Shown: positions 44,425 to 54,794, counted from the first letter of the stretch. The stretch is 64,000 nucleotides of DNA from Streptomyces sp. HSG2 (GCF_016598575.1 NZ_CP066801.1:558001-622000), one strand, 5' to 3'. Translations and numbers: made by a program. The notes: a model not told the origin generated them from the sequence alone.

Positions 44425-44539
44425 GCCGCGCCGGCACCGGTCGACGGACGGGTGCCACGAGGGCGGCCTTCCCCCGCCCGGGCTCCGGCGGGGCCACCGC
44501 CCTGGGCCGGCCCGAGGGTCCTGCGGATACCATCCCGCC

Positions 44540-45304
44540 ATGGAGGCCCGGTTGCGGTATCACGTCGCCGATTCGGTGGCGACCGTCGTCATCAGTCATC
44601 CCGCCCGACGCAACGCGATGACGACCGACATGTGGAGGGCACTGCCCCCGTTGCTGGACGATGTCGCCTCGGACTCCGCGGTCCGGGCGCTGGTGCTGAC
44701 CGGTGAAGGAGGCACGTTCTGCGCGGGGGCGGACATCTCGACCCTGGTGCCCTCGGTCGAGGAGGCGCAGCGGCTGGCGTGCGCCGCCGAGGAGGCGCTC
44801 GCCGCCTTCCCGAGGCCGACGCTGGCCGCCGTGCGCGGCCACTGCGTGGGCGGCGGCGCACAGCTGGCGTCCGCCTGCGACCTGCGGTTCGCGGCGTCGG
44901 ACGCGCTCTTCGGCGTGACCCCGGCGAAGTTGGGGTTGGTCTACCCGAGGTCCGCGACCACCCGGCTGGTGGCCCTGGTCGGGCCTGCGACGGCGAAGTT
45001 CCTGCTGTTCTCCGGGGAACTCGTCGACGCGGAGCGGGCGCTGCGCACCGGACTGGTCGACGAGGTGCTGCCCGACGACCTGCTCGACGCACGGGTCGCC
45101 GAGTTCACCCGACTGTTGGCCTCCCGTTCGCTGCTGACGCAGTCCGCGGCGAAGGAGTTCGCCGACGGTCGTGCCGACCGCGAGGCCCACTGGGCCGAGC
45201 AGGCACGCGACCGCGAAGAGGCGAGGGAGGGTGTCGCCGCCTTCCTGGAGCGCCGCGAACCCCGGTTCACCTGGGGTGGCACCGTCGGCTCCGACTCGGA
45301 GTGA
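44540..45304 (+). CDS. Enoyl-CoA hydratase/isomerase family protein
   Basis: This 254-residue crotonase-fold protein has the oxyanion-hole segments GTFCAGADISTL and AAVRGHCVGGGAQLASACDL, then VTPAKLGLVYPRSATTRLVAL. Of the two hydratase glutamates the second is replaced (AKLGLVYPRS in place of PELGL), so it may not be a simple hydratase. No acyl-CoA partners adjoin it on this strand. It precedes tex by 96 bp. Substrate unknown. Confidence 0.85.
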   Translation: MEARLRYHVADSVATVVISHPARRNAMTTDMWRALPPLLDDVASDSAVRALVLTGEGGTFCAGADISTLVPSVEEAQRLACAAEEALAAFPRPTLAAVRGHCVGGGAQLASACDLRFAASDALFGVTPAKLGLVYPRSATTRLVALVGPATAKFLLFSGELVDAERALRTGLVDEVLPDDLLDARVAEFTRLLASRSLLTQSAAKEFADGRADREAHWAEQARDREEAREGVAAFLERREPRFTWGGTVGSDSE

Positions 45305-45400
45305 AGGGGGCGTCGCCCGCGTCGACCCGTTCCTGACTCGCCGGCGCGGCGCTTCCTGCCAGAATTGCCGCGCAACCTCATGGAGAAGGCGGTAAGGGAC

Positions 45401-47737
45401 GTGTCCACACCGGGGTCCGGCGGGACCATCGCACCAGGGTCGATCGAGGGCAGGATCGCCGAGGAACTCGGCGTGCGGGAGCGGCAGGTGAGGGCCGCGG
45501 TGGAGCTGCTGGACGGCGGGGCCACCGTGCCCTTCGTCGCCCGCTACCGCAAGGAGGCGACCGAGTCCCTCGACGACGCCCGGTTGCGCGCCCTGGAGGA
45601 GAGACTGCGCTATCTGCGCGAGTTGGAGGACCGGCGCACGGCGATCCTGGAGTCGGTGCGCGAGCAGGGCAAACTCACCGACGAGCTGGCCGGGCGAATT
45701 CGGGGGGCGCTGACCAAGGCCCGCTTGGAGGACGTCTACCTCCCATACAAGACCAAGCGGCGGACCAAGGCGCAGATCGCCCGTGAGGCGGGCCTGGCAC
45801 CGCTGGCGGAGGGGCTTCTGGCCGACCCGGGCACCGACCCGCTCACGGCCGCCGCGGCCTTCGTCGACGCCGAGGCGGGCGTGGACACGGCCCAGGTCGC
45901 GCTGGACGGTGCGCGGGCCGTTCTCGCCGAACGGTTCTCCGAGGACGCCGACCTCATCGGCGAGCTGCGCGAGCGCATGTGGGAGCGGGGCAGGCTCCTG
46001 GCCAAGGTGAAAGCAGGGAAGGAGGAGTCCGGCGCCAAGTTCGCCGACTACTTCGACTTCGCGCAGTCGTTCGGCACACTGCCGTCCCATCGCGTCCTGG
46101 CGATGCTCCGCGGCGAGAAGGAGGACGTCCTCGACCTGACGCTGGAGCCGGAGGAACCCGCCGAAGGCCCGTCGTCCTACGAGCGGATCGTGGCCCGGCG
46201 GTACGGCGTGGCGGACCGCGGCCGGCCCGCGGACCCGTGGTTGGCGGACACGGTGCGCTGGGCCTGGCGCACCCGCGTCCTCGTCCGTCTCGGCGTCGAC
46301 CTCAGACTGCGACTGCGCACGGCCGCCGAGGACGAGGCGGTGAACGTCTTCGCGGCCAACCTGCGCGACCTGCTGCTGGCGGCTCCCGCGGGCGCCCGCG
46401 CCACCCTGGGCCTGGACCCGGGGTTCCGTACGGGCGTGAAGGTGGCCGTGGTGGACGCCACCGGGAAGGTCGTCGCCACGAAGGTGATCCACCCGCACGT
46501 CCCCGCCAACCGGTGGTCCGAGGCGATCTCCACGCTGGCCGGGCTGGCGAGAGAGCACGCGGTCGAACTCGTGGCGATCGGCAACGGGACGGCGTCCCGG
46601 GAGACCGACCGGCTCGCGGCAGACCTCCTTTCCCGGCACCCCGAGCTGGGACTGACCAAGGTCATGGTGTCCGAGGCCGGCGCGTCGGTGTACTCCGCCT
46701 CGGCCTTCGCCTCCCGCGAGTTGCCGGACCTGGACGTCTCGTTGCGGGGTGCGGTGTCCATCGCGCGGAGGCTTCAGGACCCGCTGGCGGAGCTGGTCAA
46801 GATCGACCCGCGCTCCATCGGCGTCGGCCAGTACCAGCACGACCTGTCGGAGACCAAGCTGTCGCGCTCGCTGGACGCCGTGGTGGAGGACTGTGTGAAC
46901 GGGGTCGGGGTGGACGTCAACACGGCGTCGGCACCGTTGCTCTCCCGGGTGTCGGGCGTCAGCCCCTCCCTCGCCGAGAACATCGTCGCGCATCGCGACG
47001 CCAACGGGCCCTTCCGGTCGCGGGCCGCGCTGAAGGGGGTGTCGCGCCTGGGGCCGAAGGCCTACGAGCAGTCGGCGGGCTTCCTGCGGGTCCGCGACGG
47101 AGAGGATCCCCTGGACTCCTCCAGCGTCCACCCGGAGGCCTACCCGGTGGTGCGCCGGATGGCGCGGGCCGTCGGAGGGGACGTGGGGAGGCTGATCGGC
47201 AGCGCGGAAACCCTGCGGTCGCTCCGGCCGGCCGACTTCGTGGACGCGGACTTCGGCCTCCCCACAGTCACCGACATCCTCGGTGAGCTGGAGAAGCCCG
47301 GACGGGACCCGCGACCCGCCTTCCGGACGGCGGGCTTCAAGGAAGGGGTCGAGAAGCTCTCGGACCTGAGCCCCGGCATGGTCCTGGAGGGTGTGGTGAC
47401 CAACGTCGCCGCCTTCGGCGCCTTCGTGGACGTGGGGGTGCACCAGGACGGCCTGGTGCACGTCTCCGCCATGTCGAGGACGTTCGTCAAGGATCCGCGC
47501 GACATCGTGAAGTCCGGGGACATCGTGCGGGTCAAGGTCCTGGATGTCGACATCCCCAGGAAGCGCGTCTCGCTCACCCTCCGCCTGGACGACGAGGCCG
47601 CGGCGCGACGGGAGCCGTCGGAGGAGCGCGGGGCGGGCGCCCCCCGGCAGCGGCGGGACCGTCCGGCCGGAAAGCGGCGCGGGCCGGCGGCGGACGGCGC
47701 CATGGCGGAGGCGCTGCGCCGCGCCGGGCTGGCCTGA
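45401..47737 (+). CDS. tex: Tex-family S1 RNA-binding protein
   Basis: This 778-residue Tex protein has an N-terminal helical domain (GRIAEELGVRERQVRAAVELL), a central YqgF/RuvC-like nuclease fold (LGLDPGFRTGVKVAVVDATG, AIGNGTASRETDRL), tandem helix-hairpin-helix motifs (SGVSPSLAENIVAHR) and a C-terminal S1 domain (GMVLEGVVTNVAAFGAFVDV). Tex is a conserved transcription accessory protein related to eukaryotic Spt6. GTG 45401 with TAAGGG is chosen; an upstream ATG at 45380 lacks a ribosome site. The C-terminal 55 residues are Arg-rich. Confidence 0.93.
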   Translation: MSTPGSGGTIAPGSIEGRIAEELGVRERQVRAAVELLDGGATVPFVARYRKEATESLDDARLRALEERLRYLRELEDRRTAILESVREQGKLTDELAGRIRGALTKARLEDVYLPYKTKRRTKAQIAREAGLAPLAEGLLADPGTDPLTAAAAFVDAEAGVDTAQVALDGARAVLAERFSEDADLIGELRERMWERGRLLAKVKAGKEESGAKFADYFDFAQSFGTLPSHRVLAMLRGEKEDVLDLTLEPEEPAEGPSSYERIVARRYGVADRGRPADPWLADTVRWAWRTRVLVRLGVDLRLRLRTAAEDEAVNVFAANLRDLLLAAPAGARATLGLDPGFRTGVKVAVVDATGKVVATKVIHPHVPANRWSEAISTLAGLAREHAVELVAIGNGTASRETDRLAADLLSRHPELGLTKVMVSEAGASVYSASAFASRELPDLDVSLRGAVSIARRLQDPLAELVKIDPRSIGVGQYQHDLSETKLSRSLDAVVEDCVNGVGVDVNTASAPLLSRVSGVSPSLAENIVAHRDANGPFRSRAALKGVSRLGPKAYEQSAGFLRVRDGEDPLDSSSVHPEAYPVVRRMARAVGGDVGRLIGSAETLRSLRPADFVDADFGLPTVTDILGELEKPGRDPRPAFRTAGFKEGVEKLSDLSPGMVLEGVVTNVAAFGAFVDVGVHQDGLVHVSAMSRTFVKDPRDIVKSGDIVRVKVLDVDIPRKRVSLTLRLDDEAAARREPSEERGAGAPRQRRDRPAGKRRGPAADGAMAEALRRAGLA

Positions 47738-47738
47738 C

Positions 47739-47768
47739 GGGCCCACCCCCGGACCAGGGGGTGGGCCC
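47739..47768. terminator. Bidirectional terminator between tex and the fadB-like gene
   Basis: GGGCCCACCCCC (47739-47750) pairs perfectly with its complement at 47757-47768 across a 6-nt loop. It lies between two convergent stop codons (47737 and 47784) and would serve both genes. Confidence 0.78.
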
Positions 47769-47783
47769 GATCGGTCCCACCCC

Positions 47784-49961
47784 TCAGTCGGTGAACCCCT
47801 CGCCCCGCTCGGCCTTCTCCACCAGCAGCGCCGGCGGGGCGAAGCGGTCGCCGTACCGCTCGGCGAGTTCCCGGGCCCGGGCGACGAAGCCGGCCGGACC
47901 ACCGTCGTAGCCGTTGACGTACTGGAGCACGCCGCCGGTCCAGCCGGGGAAGCCGATGCCGAGGATCGACCCGATGTTGGCGTCGGCCACCGAGGTCAGA
48001 ACGCCCTCCTCCAGGAGGCGGACGGTGTCCAGGGCCTCGGTGAACAGCATCCGCTCACGCATGTCGCGGAAGGGGATGCGGCGGCCGGGGACGGTGAAGT
48101 GCTCCCGCAGCCCGGGCCAGAGCCGGGTGCGCGCGCCGTCCTCCGCGTCGTATTCGTAGAAGCCGCCGCCCCCGGCCCGGCCGGTCCGACCGAACTCGTC
48201 GACCATCCGGTCGATGACGGACTCCGCGGGGTGCGGGGTCCAGGTGCCCCCCGCCTCCTCGACGGCCCTCCGGGACTCCGCCCGGATCTTGCGGGGAAGC
48301 GTGAGGGTCAGCTCGTCCATCAGCGCGAGGACCTTCGCCGGGTATCCGGCCTGGGCCGCGGCCTGCTCCACGGAGGCGGGCTCCAGCCCCTCTCCGATCA
48401 TGGCCACGCCCTCGTTGATGAAGTGGCCGATGACCCGCGAGGTGAAGAAGCCGCGCGAGTCGTTGACGACGATGGGCGTCTTGTCGATCTGCCGGACCAG
48501 GTCGAAGGCGCGGGCCAGGGCCTCGTCACCGGTGCGTTCACCCTTGATGATCTCGACCAAGGGCATCTTGTCCGCGGGGGAGAAGAAGTGCAGCCCGATG
48601 AAGTCCGCCTGGCGTTCGACCCCTTCGGCCAAGGCGGTGATGGGCAGCGTCGAGGTGTTGGAGCAGAGCAGGGCGTCGGGGGCCGACACCTCCTGGATCT
48701 CCTGGAACACCTTGTGCTTGAGCGCGGCGTCCTCGAACACCGCCTCGATCACGGCGTCGCAGCCCGCGAGGTCGGCGATCTCTGCGGTGGGGGTGATCCG
48801 GTCGAGCAGCGCGTCGGCCTTCTCCCGGGTCGTCCGGCCGCGGGCGACGGCGGCCTCGCACCTCTTCTCGGCGTACGCCTTGCCCTTCGCGGCGGCCTCC
48901 GGAGCGACGTCCTTCAGCACCACCTCGATACCGGCGCGGGCGCACGCGTAGGCGATGCCGGCACCCATCATCCCGGCACCGAGCACGGCCACCCGCCGAA
49001 CGGCCCGGGGCTCGACGCCCGCCGGCCGGTTGGCGCCGGCGTTGACCGCCTGAAGGTCGAAGAAGAACGCCTGGGTCATGTTCTTCGCGGTCTGGCCCGT
49101 CGCCAGCTCGACGAAGTACCGGCTCTCGATGGCCTGCGCGGTCTCGAAGTCGACCTGGGAGCCCTCCACGGCGGACGCCAGGATGGCGCGCGGCGCCGGG
49201 TAGGGGGCGCCGTTGGTCTGCTTGCGGAGGTTGGCGGGGAAGGCCGGCAGGTTGACGGCGAACTTCGGCTGGGCGGGGGTACCGCCCGGGACGCGGTACC
49301 CGGGACGGTCCCAGGGCTGGGCCGCCTCGGGGTGGGCGTCGATGAAGGCACGGGCCCTGGCCAGCATCTCCTCCTCGCTGTCCACGACCTCGTCGACCAG
49401 GCCGTTGTCCAGGGCGCGGCGCGGAGTGTGACGGGTGCCCTGCAACAACACCTTCAACAGCGCGTCGGCGATGCCGAGCAGCCGCACGGTACGCACGACC
49501 CCGCCGCCGCCGGGCAACAGGCCGAGGGTCACCTCGGGGAGGCCGATGCGGGATCCGGGCGCGTCCAGGGCGACGCGGTGGTGACAGGCGAGGGCGATCT
49601 CGTAGCCGCCGCCGAGCGCGGCGCCGTTCAGGGCGGCGACGACGGGCCTGCCCAGCGTCTCGATGCGCCGCAGGTTCCGCTTGACGGCCATGCCCCCGTC
49701 GAAGACCTCCTGCCCGTGCTCCGGTGTGACGCGGATCAGGTCGCGGAGGTCGCCGCCGGCGAAGAAGGTCTTCTTGGCGGAGGTGACGATGACCCCGCGA
49801 ACGGAGTCCCGCTCGGCCTCCAGGCGGTCGGCGACCGCCGCGAGCGAGTCGCGGAACGCGCGGTTCATGGTGTTGGCGGACTGGTCGGGGTCGTCCAGGA
49901 CGAGGGTGACGACACCGGTGTCGTCCCGCTCCCAGCGGATGGTGGTGGATTCGGTGCTCAT
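47784..49961 (-). CDS. fadB: Multifunctional enoyl-CoA hydratase / 3-hydroxyacyl-CoA dehydrogenase
   Basis: This 725-residue fusion has an N-terminal crotonase domain (about 1-200) with KTFFAGGDLRDL and ALNGAALGGGYEIALACHHR, retaining the hydratase glutamate in GLPEVTLGLLPGGGG. An NAD-binding 3-hydroxyacyl-CoA dehydrogenase domain follows from about 330 (RRVAVLGAGMMGAGIAYACA) with FIGLHFFSPADKMPLVEII, then the C-terminal dehydrogenase domain. It performs the second and third steps of beta-oxidation. It forms an operon with the thiolase (34 bp) and CoA transferase upstream. Unlike classical FadB it pairs with a separate thiolase. Confidence 0.92.
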   Translation of the reverse strand: MSTESTTIRWERDDTGVVTLVLDDPDQSANTMNRAFRDSLAAVADRLEAERDSVRGVIVTSAKKTFFAGGDLRDLIRVTPEHGQEVFDGGMAVKRNLRRIETLGRPVVAALNGAALGGGYEIALACHHRVALDAPGSRIGLPEVTLGLLPGGGGVVRTVRLLGIADALLKVLLQGTRHTPRRALDNGLVDEVVDSEEEMLARARAFIDAHPEAAQPWDRPGYRVPGGTPAQPKFAVNLPAFPANLRKQTNGAPYPAPRAILASAVEGSQVDFETAQAIESRYFVELATGQTAKNMTQAFFFDLQAVNAGANRPAGVEPRAVRRVAVLGAGMMGAGIAYACARAGIEVVLKDVAPEAAAKGKAYAEKRCEAAVARGRTTREKADALLDRITPTAEIADLAGCDAVIEAVFEDAALKHKVFQEIQEVSAPDALLCSNTSTLPITALAEGVERQADFIGLHFFSPADKMPLVEIIKGERTGDEALARAFDLVRQIDKTPIVVNDSRGFFTSRVIGHFINEGVAMIGEGLEPASVEQAAAQAGYPAKVLALMDELTLTLPRKIRAESRRAVEEAGGTWTPHPAESVIDRMVDEFGRTGRAGGGGFYEYDAEDGARTRLWPGLREHFTVPGRRIPFRDMRERMLFTEALDTVRLLEEGVLTSVADANIGSILGIGFPGWTGGVLQYVNGYDGGPAGFVARARELAERYGDRFAPPALLVEKAERGEGFTD

Positions 49962-49995
49962 GCGGGTGTGCTCCAGGTGATCCGTCGGGAGGGGG

Positions 49996-51210
49996 TCAGA
50001 GGCGTTCGACGATGGTGGCGATGCCCATGCCGCCGCCCACGCACAGGGTGGCGAGTCCGTAGCGCTCTCCGCGCCGCTCCAGCTCGTCGACGAGCGTGCC
50101 GAGGATCATCGCGCCGGTCGCGCCAAGGGGGTGGCCCAGCGCGATGGCGCCGCCGTTGACGTTGACCTTGTCCAGGCTCAGCCCCATGTCCCTCACGAAG
50201 CGCAGGACGACCGCGGCGAACGCCTCGTTGATCTCGACGAGGTCGATGTCGTCGATGGTGAGACCGGCCTTGGCGAGCGCCTTGCGGGTGGCGGGGGCGG
50301 GCCCGGTGAGCATGATGGTCGGCTCGGACCCGGACACCGCGGCCGAGACGATCCGGGCGCGCGCGGTCAGGCCATTGCGCTCGCCGGCCTCCTGGGAGCC
50401 GATGGCCACCAAGGCGGCGCCGTCCACGATCCCGGAGGAGTTGCCCGCGTGATGGACGTGGTCGATCCGCTCCACCCAGTGGTACTTCTGGAGCGCGACG
50501 GCGTCGAAGCCGCCCAGTTCCCCGATGTCGGCGAAGGACGGCTTCAGCTTCGCCAGGGAGTCCGCCGTGGTGCCGGGACGCGGGTGCTCGTCGTGGTCGA
50601 GTACGGTCAGGCCGGCGCGATCGCGGACGGGGACCACGGACCGGTCGAAGCGGCCCTCCTTCCACGCGGTGGCCGCGCGCTCCTGGGACAGGGCCGCGTA
50701 CTCGTCGACCTCGCGGCGCCCGAAGCCCTCGACGGTGGCGATCAGGTCGGCGCCGATGCCCTGGGGCACGAAGTCGGTCGCCAGGTTGGTCATGGGGTCG
50801 TTGAACCACGCGCCGCCGTCGGAGGCCATCGGTACCCGGGACATGGACTCCACACCGCCGGCCAGGACCAGGTCCTCCCAGCCGGAACGGACCTTCGCGG
50901 CGGCCATGTTGACCGCCTCCAGGCCGGAGGCGCAGAAGCGGTTCTCCTGAACCCCGGCCACCGTGTCCGGCAGCCCGGCGGCCACGGCCGCGATCCGGGC
51001 GATGTCGGAACCCTGGTCGCCCACGGGTCCGACGACGCCGAGCACGATGTCGTCGATGGTGCCCGGGTCGAGTCCGGGGAACCGGGAGCGAAGCTCGTGA
51101 AGGAGCCCGACGACGAGGTCGACGGGCTTGGTGCCGTGCAGGGCACCGTCGGCCTTGCCGCGTCCTCGGGGGGTGCGGATCGCGTCGTACACGTACGCTT
51201 CGGTGGTCAC
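49996..51210 (-). CDS. Acetyl-CoA C-acyltransferase (thiolase) of the beta-oxidation operon
   Basis: This 404-residue thiolase has nucleophile Cys93 in [26 protein letters not shown] with the catalytic His, and [15 protein letters not shown] with the second Cys. [20 protein letters not shown] is typical of FadA-type enzymes. It cleaves 3-ketoacyl-CoA to acetyl-CoA in partnership with the FadB-like protein downstream. The GTG start overlaps the CoA-transferase stop (GTGA), showing translational coupling. Confidence 0.93.
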   Translation of the reverse strand: MTTEAYVYDAIRTPRGRGKADGALHGTKPVDLVVGLLHELRSRFPGLDPGTIDDIVLGVVGPVGDQGSDIARIAAVAAGLPDTVAGVQENRFCASGLEAVNMAAAKVRSGWEDLVLAGGVESMSRVPMASDGGAWFNDPMTNLATDFVPQGIGADLIATVEGFGRREVDEYAALSQERAATAWKEGRFDRSVVPVRDRAGLTVLDHDEHPRPGTTADSLAKLKPSFADIGELGGFDAVALQKYHWVERIDHVHHAGNSSGIVDGAALVAIGSQEAGERNGLTARARIVSAAVSGSEPTIMLTGPAPATRKALAKAGLTIDDIDLVEINEAFAAVVLRFVRDMGLSLDKVNVNGGAIALGHPLGATGAMILGTLVDELERRGERYGLATLCVGGGMGIATIVERL

Positions 51211-52364
51211 TGGGGGGCCTTTCGGTGAGGGTGGGAGGCTCGGGCGGCGAGCCCGGGCACGGCCCAGTCGCGCGCCACGGCCTCGGCGTCGGCGCCGGGA
51301 CGGGCGGGGGCGGAGCGGATGGTCGTGGGCGTCCGGGAGAAGCGCGGCGCCGGCGCGGGCTGGGTGAGCCCGTCGTGGTCCCGGAAGGTGCCGCGAGCGG
51401 ACAGATGGGGGTGAGACGGGGCCTCGCGGAGCGACAGCACCGGCGCCACGCACGCGTCGGAGCCCTCGAAGACGTCCGTCCACTCCGCCCGGGTCCGGGC
51501 CCTGAACCGGCGGGCGACCGCCTCCCGCAACTCGGTCCAGCGAGCGGTGTCGCCGTGGGCCGCGGCCAGGTCCTCGATCCCCAGGAGGGCGGCGAACTCG
51601 TCGTGGAAGCGGCGCTCCAGGGCGCCGACCGCCATGTGACCGCCGTCGGCGGTCTCGTAGACGCCGTAGAAGGGGCAGCCGCCGTCGAGGAGGTTGGCAC
51701 CCCGCCTGTCCTGCCAGCCACCCGCGGCGAGCATGCCGTGGATCATCGTCGAGAGGTGGGCGGCGCCGTCGACGATGGCGGCGTCGACGACCTGCCCGGT
51801 CCCGTCCGCGCGCGCGTGGTGCAGCGCGGCGAGGACACCGACGACCAGGTAGAGCGAACCGCCGGCGTAGTCGCCGAGGAGGTTGGCGGGCACGGCGGGC
51901 GGCCCCCCGGGAGCGCCGATCATGCCCAGGGTTCCGGTGACGGCGATGTAGGCGATGTCGTGACCCGCGCGGGGCGCGAGAGGGCCTTCCTGGCCCCAGC
52001 CGGTCATCCGGCCGTAGACGAGCGAGGGGTTGCGGGAGAGACACGACTCGGGTCCCACACCGAGCCGCTCGGCGACGCCCGGCCGCCAGCCCTCGATCAG
52101 GACGTCCGCGCGGTCGACGAGTTCCAGGACGAGATCGGCCCCGCCGGGTTCCTTGAGGTCGACGACCACCGAGCGCTTGTTGCGGTTGGTGGTGTCGAAC
52201 GCCGGGTCGAGGGCGAGATCGGTCCCTCCCGGGCGGTCGACCCGCACCACGTCGGCGCCGAGATCGCCCAGGAGCATCGCGGCGAAGGGCCCCGGGCCGA
52301 TGCCCGCCAGTTCGACGACGCGCACGCCGGCGAGCGGGCCGTGCGGTGACGGTGCCGTGGCCAT
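51207..52364 (-). CDS. CaiB/BaiF-family CoA transferase (AMACR-like)
   Basis: This 385-residue class III CoA-transferase-fold protein contains [28 protein letters not shown] at the N-terminus and [15 protein letters not shown]. The region [28 protein letters not shown] carries the racemase-type His-Asp pattern of alpha-methylacyl-CoA racemase. It probably epimerises branched-chain acyl-CoAs so that they can enter the beta-oxidation encoded by the next two genes. ATG 52364 is preferred over an upstream start that lacks a ribosome site. Confidence 0.88.
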   Translation of the reverse strand: MATAPSPHGPLAGVRVVELAGIGPGPFAAMLLGDLGADVVRVDRPGGTDLALDPAFDTTNRNKRSVVVDLKEPGGADLVLELVDRADVLIEGWRPGVAERLGVGPESCLSRNPSLVYGRMTGWGQEGPLAPRAGHDIAYIAVTGTLGMIGAPGGPPAVPANLLGDYAGGSLYLVVGVLAALHHARADGTGQVVDAAIVDGAAHLSTMIHGMLAAGGWQDRRGANLLDGGCPFYGVYETADGGHMAVGALERRFHDEFAALLGIEDLAAAHGDTARWTELREAVARRFRARTRAEWTDVFEGSDACVAPVLSLREAPSHPHLSARGTFRDHDGLTQPAPAPRFSRTPTTIRSAPARPGADAEAVARDWAVPGLAARASHPHRKAPQ

Positions 52365-52668
52365 CCAGCCCCCAGGGGTGTGACGCGACCGGTCGAACAC
52401 CGGCGATGCTAGGAACGGCTCGGGGCGGGCACAAGAGTCCGCCCCGGATCGACGAGCAAGCGCTCAGTCAATTGTGCCGCGTCGACGGTCGGATCGCGCG
52501 GCCGCCCCCTCGCGCGTGGCGCGCGACGCGCCCCGGAGCGAGCCCGCCGTTCACCTTCCGGTCATTCCGGCGCACACCGCGCGACCTCACGGGACCGCGG
52601 ACGCCGCTCCCTCCCGCCGCGCTAGCCTCGGCGACCGACAACGGCGCGCCAACAGACCGGAGACTGTC
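52365..52668. other. Divergent promoter region of the acyl-CoA operon
   Basis: About 300 bp between divergent start codons. GAGCAAGCGCTC near 52454-52465 is a short imperfect palindrome that could be a TetR-type operator of the kind found before fatty-acid genes, but the match is weak. No gene is seen. Confidence 0.25.
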
Positions 52669-53847
52669 ATGAGCAAGCCCAACAAGGAGGGACGTCGCCA
52701 CGACGTCGTCCTCTTCGGAGCGACGGGGTTCGTCGGCGAGTTGACCGCCCGCTACCTGGCCGCCCACGCCCCGGAGGGGCTGCGCTGGGCCGTCGCCGGA
52801 CGCGACGAGGACCGGCTCCGCGCGCTCCTGGAAGAGATCGCTCCGAAGGGCGGCGTGGACGTGGTCCGCGCCGACGCCACCGACCCGGCGTCACTGCGGG
52901 ACCTGGCCGAGGGCGCGCGAGTCGTCGCCTCCACGGTCGGCCCCTACGTGCGCTATGGCGAGGGCCTCGTGGCCGCCTGCGCGGAGGCCGGGACGGACTA
53001 CCTCGACCTGACCGGTGAACCGGAGTTCGTGGATCTGACGTACGTCCGTCACGACGCCCGCGCGCGGGAGACCGGGGCACGGCTCGTGCACGCCTGCGGC
53101 TTCGACTCCGTCCCGCACGACCTGGGCGCCTACTTCACCGTCCGCCATCTCCCCGAGGGGGTGCCGCTCGCCGTGGACGGCTTCGTCTCCGCCGACGCGA
53201 TGTTCTCCGGCGGCACCCTGGCCTCCGCCCTGGGCCAGTTCGCGCGCCGGCGGGAGATCGCCGCCGCCGCGCGGGAGCGGCGGCGGCACGAGCCCCGGCC
53301 GACGGACCGCCGCGCGACGACGCCGACGGGCGCGCCGCGCTTCGCCGGGGAGATCGGCGCGTGGGCGTTGCCGCTGCCGACGATCGACGCGCAGATCGTG
53401 CGACGATCGGCGAAGGCACTGGACCACTACGGCCCGGACTTCCGCTATCGACACTACGCCGCCGTGCGCCGGCTGCCGGTCGCCGTGGGCGGCGTGCTCG
53501 GTCTGAGCACCGTCGTGGCGGCGGCCCAGGTGCCCCGGGCGCGGCGGTTCCTGTCGAACCGTCTGAGGCCGGGCGATGGCCCGAGTCCCGAGAAGCGGGC
53601 GAGGAGCTGGTTCTCGGTCAAGTTCGTCGGCGAGGGCGGCGGCCGGCGGGTCTTCACCGAGGTCTCCGGAGGCGACCCGGGGTACGACGAGACGGCGAAG
53701 ATCCTCGCCGAGTCGGCCCTGTCCCTGGCCCTGGACGACCTGCCCCCGGTGTCCGGACAGGTCACGACCGCGATGGCGATGGGCGAGACGTTGATCGAAA
53801 GGCTCCGGGCCGCCGGCTTGCGGTTCCGCCTGGTCGCCGAACGCTGA
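52669..53847 (+). CDS. Saccharopine-dehydrogenase-like / trans-acting enoyl reductase family protein
   Basis: This 392-residue protein opens with RRHDVVLFGATGFVGELTARYLA, an NAD(P)-binding Rossmann motif. LTGEPEFVDLTYVRHDARARE and VHACGFDSVPHDLGAYF are hallmarks of the family that includes the mycobacterial trans-acting enoyl reductase of phthiocerol lipid synthesis. In Streptomyces the substrate is unknown. GGAG precedes ATG 52669. It is divergent from the CoA-transferase operon and followed by a perfect palindrome. Confidence 0.85.
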   Translation: MSKPNKEGRRHDVVLFGATGFVGELTARYLAAHAPEGLRWAVAGRDEDRLRALLEEIAPKGGVDVVRADATDPASLRDLAEGARVVASTVGPYVRYGEGLVAACAEAGTDYLDLTGEPEFVDLTYVRHDARARETGARLVHACGFDSVPHDLGAYFTVRHLPEGVPLAVDGFVSADAMFSGGTLASALGQFARRREIAAAARERRRHEPRPTDRRATTPTGAPRFAGEIGAWALPLPTIDAQIVRRSAKALDHYGPDFRYRHYAAVRRLPVAVGGVLGLSTVVAAAQVPRARRFLSNRLRPGDGPSPEKRARSWFSVKFVGEGGGRRVFTEVSGGDPGYDETAKILAESALSLALDDLPPVSGQVTTAMAMGETLIERLRAAGLRFRLVAER

Positions 53848-53853
53848 GGCCCC

Positions 53854-53883
53854 GAACCCGGTCGACCCGGGTCGACCGGGTTC
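53854..53883 (+). terminator. Perfect 30-bp palindrome after the enoyl-reductase-like gene
   Basis: Bases 53854-53883 read the same on both strands: GAACCCGGTCGACCC followed by its exact reverse complement, with no intervening loop. It starts 6 bp after the stop codon, which favours a terminator. The two GTCGAC cores 10 bp apart would also suit a protein site. Confidence 0.55.
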
Positions 53884-54085
53884 CGGCCCTTCGTCCGGCG
53901 GACCGGCGCCCTCGGTGGGGAGTCGCGGCGACACGGACGTGGTCGCACGCGACCCCGGCAGCCTCGTGACACACTGCGAATGTGACCGAGGTCACAGCCG
54001 AGCGTGCGCACGGATCACCTCGTTCCGTCGTCTTCCCCGGTGCCCCGACGTCACCGCCGTCCAGCCGCTACCAGGGAGCAAGGCG

Positions 54086-54502
54086 TTGCCCACCGTCATC
54101 GAGCAGCCCGTCGAAGCACGACTCGTCGCCGCCGCGCCGCGCATGCCGAACATCCCGGCGACACTGCGCTACGACCGCGACGACCCGTTCGCGGTGCGCA
54201 TGACCTTCCCGGCGCCCGCCACCCTGGAGGGCGTCGAGGTGTGCTGGACTTTCTCCCGAGACCTGCTCGTCGCGGGCCTGCGGGCACCCGAGGGCCACGG
54301 GGACGTCCGGGTCCGCCCGTACGGATACGACCGGACGGTCCTGGAGTTCCACGCGACCGAGGGAACCGCGGTGGTCCACGTCCGCTCCGGAGACCTGCGC
54401 CGGTTCCTGCACGCGACGGCCGGCCTGGTACCCGACGGCATGGAGCGACTGCACGACGTCCTCGACCGGGAACTGGCCGAACTGACCCGGGGAACCCGCT
54501 GA
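54086..54502 (+). CDS. SsgA-like sporulation protein (SALP)
   Basis: This 138-residue protein starts at TTG 54086 (LPTVIEQPVEARLVAAAP) behind GGGAG and AAGG. The family core is RYDRDDPFAVRMTFP, VEVCWTFSRDLL, GDVRVRPYGYDRTVLEFH and VVHVRSGDLRRFL. SALPs occur only in sporulating actinomycetes and guide septation and spore-wall assembly; I cannot say which paralogue this is. Frames reaching further upstream to 53915 have no ribosome site. Length is normal. Confidence 0.9.
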   Translation: MPTVIEQPVEARLVAAAPRMPNIPATLRYDRDDPFAVRMTFPAPATLEGVEVCWTFSRDLLVAGLRAPEGHGDVRVRPYGYDRTVLEFHATEGTAVVHVRSGDLRRFLHATAGLVPDGMERLHDVLDRELAELTRGTR

Positions 54503-54716
54503 CGACCCGATCGACGCCGCCCAGCGCGCGGCGGTGACGTGTGGGCGGACCACCGCCTGACCCGACGATGGCGGCGCTTTGATCGCCACCGGCCGAAGAG
54601 GACGGCCGCGCGCCGGAGACCCACGGGCCCCTCGCCGCCCGGAGGACCGCCCAAGCCCTCACCCCGGGCCGGGCCGCCGCGCCCACCGCCACCATCGACG
54701 GCCCGAAACACGCCCA

Positions 54717-54743
54717 CCCCCCGGACCTGCCAGGTTCGGGGGG
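54717..54743 (+). terminator. Hairpin downstream of the SALP gene
   Basis: CCCCCCGGACC (54717-54727) pairs with GGTTCGGGGGG (54733-54743), 11 bp with one G-U pair, across loop TGCCA. It lies 215 bp after the SALP stop and would insulate the desaturase promoter downstream. Bases 54503-54716 show no gene. Confidence 0.55.
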
Positions 54744-54794
54744 TTCGGCGTATCGGGCGGCGGCCGGGAAGGGTTCCTTACCTCACGCTTAACC

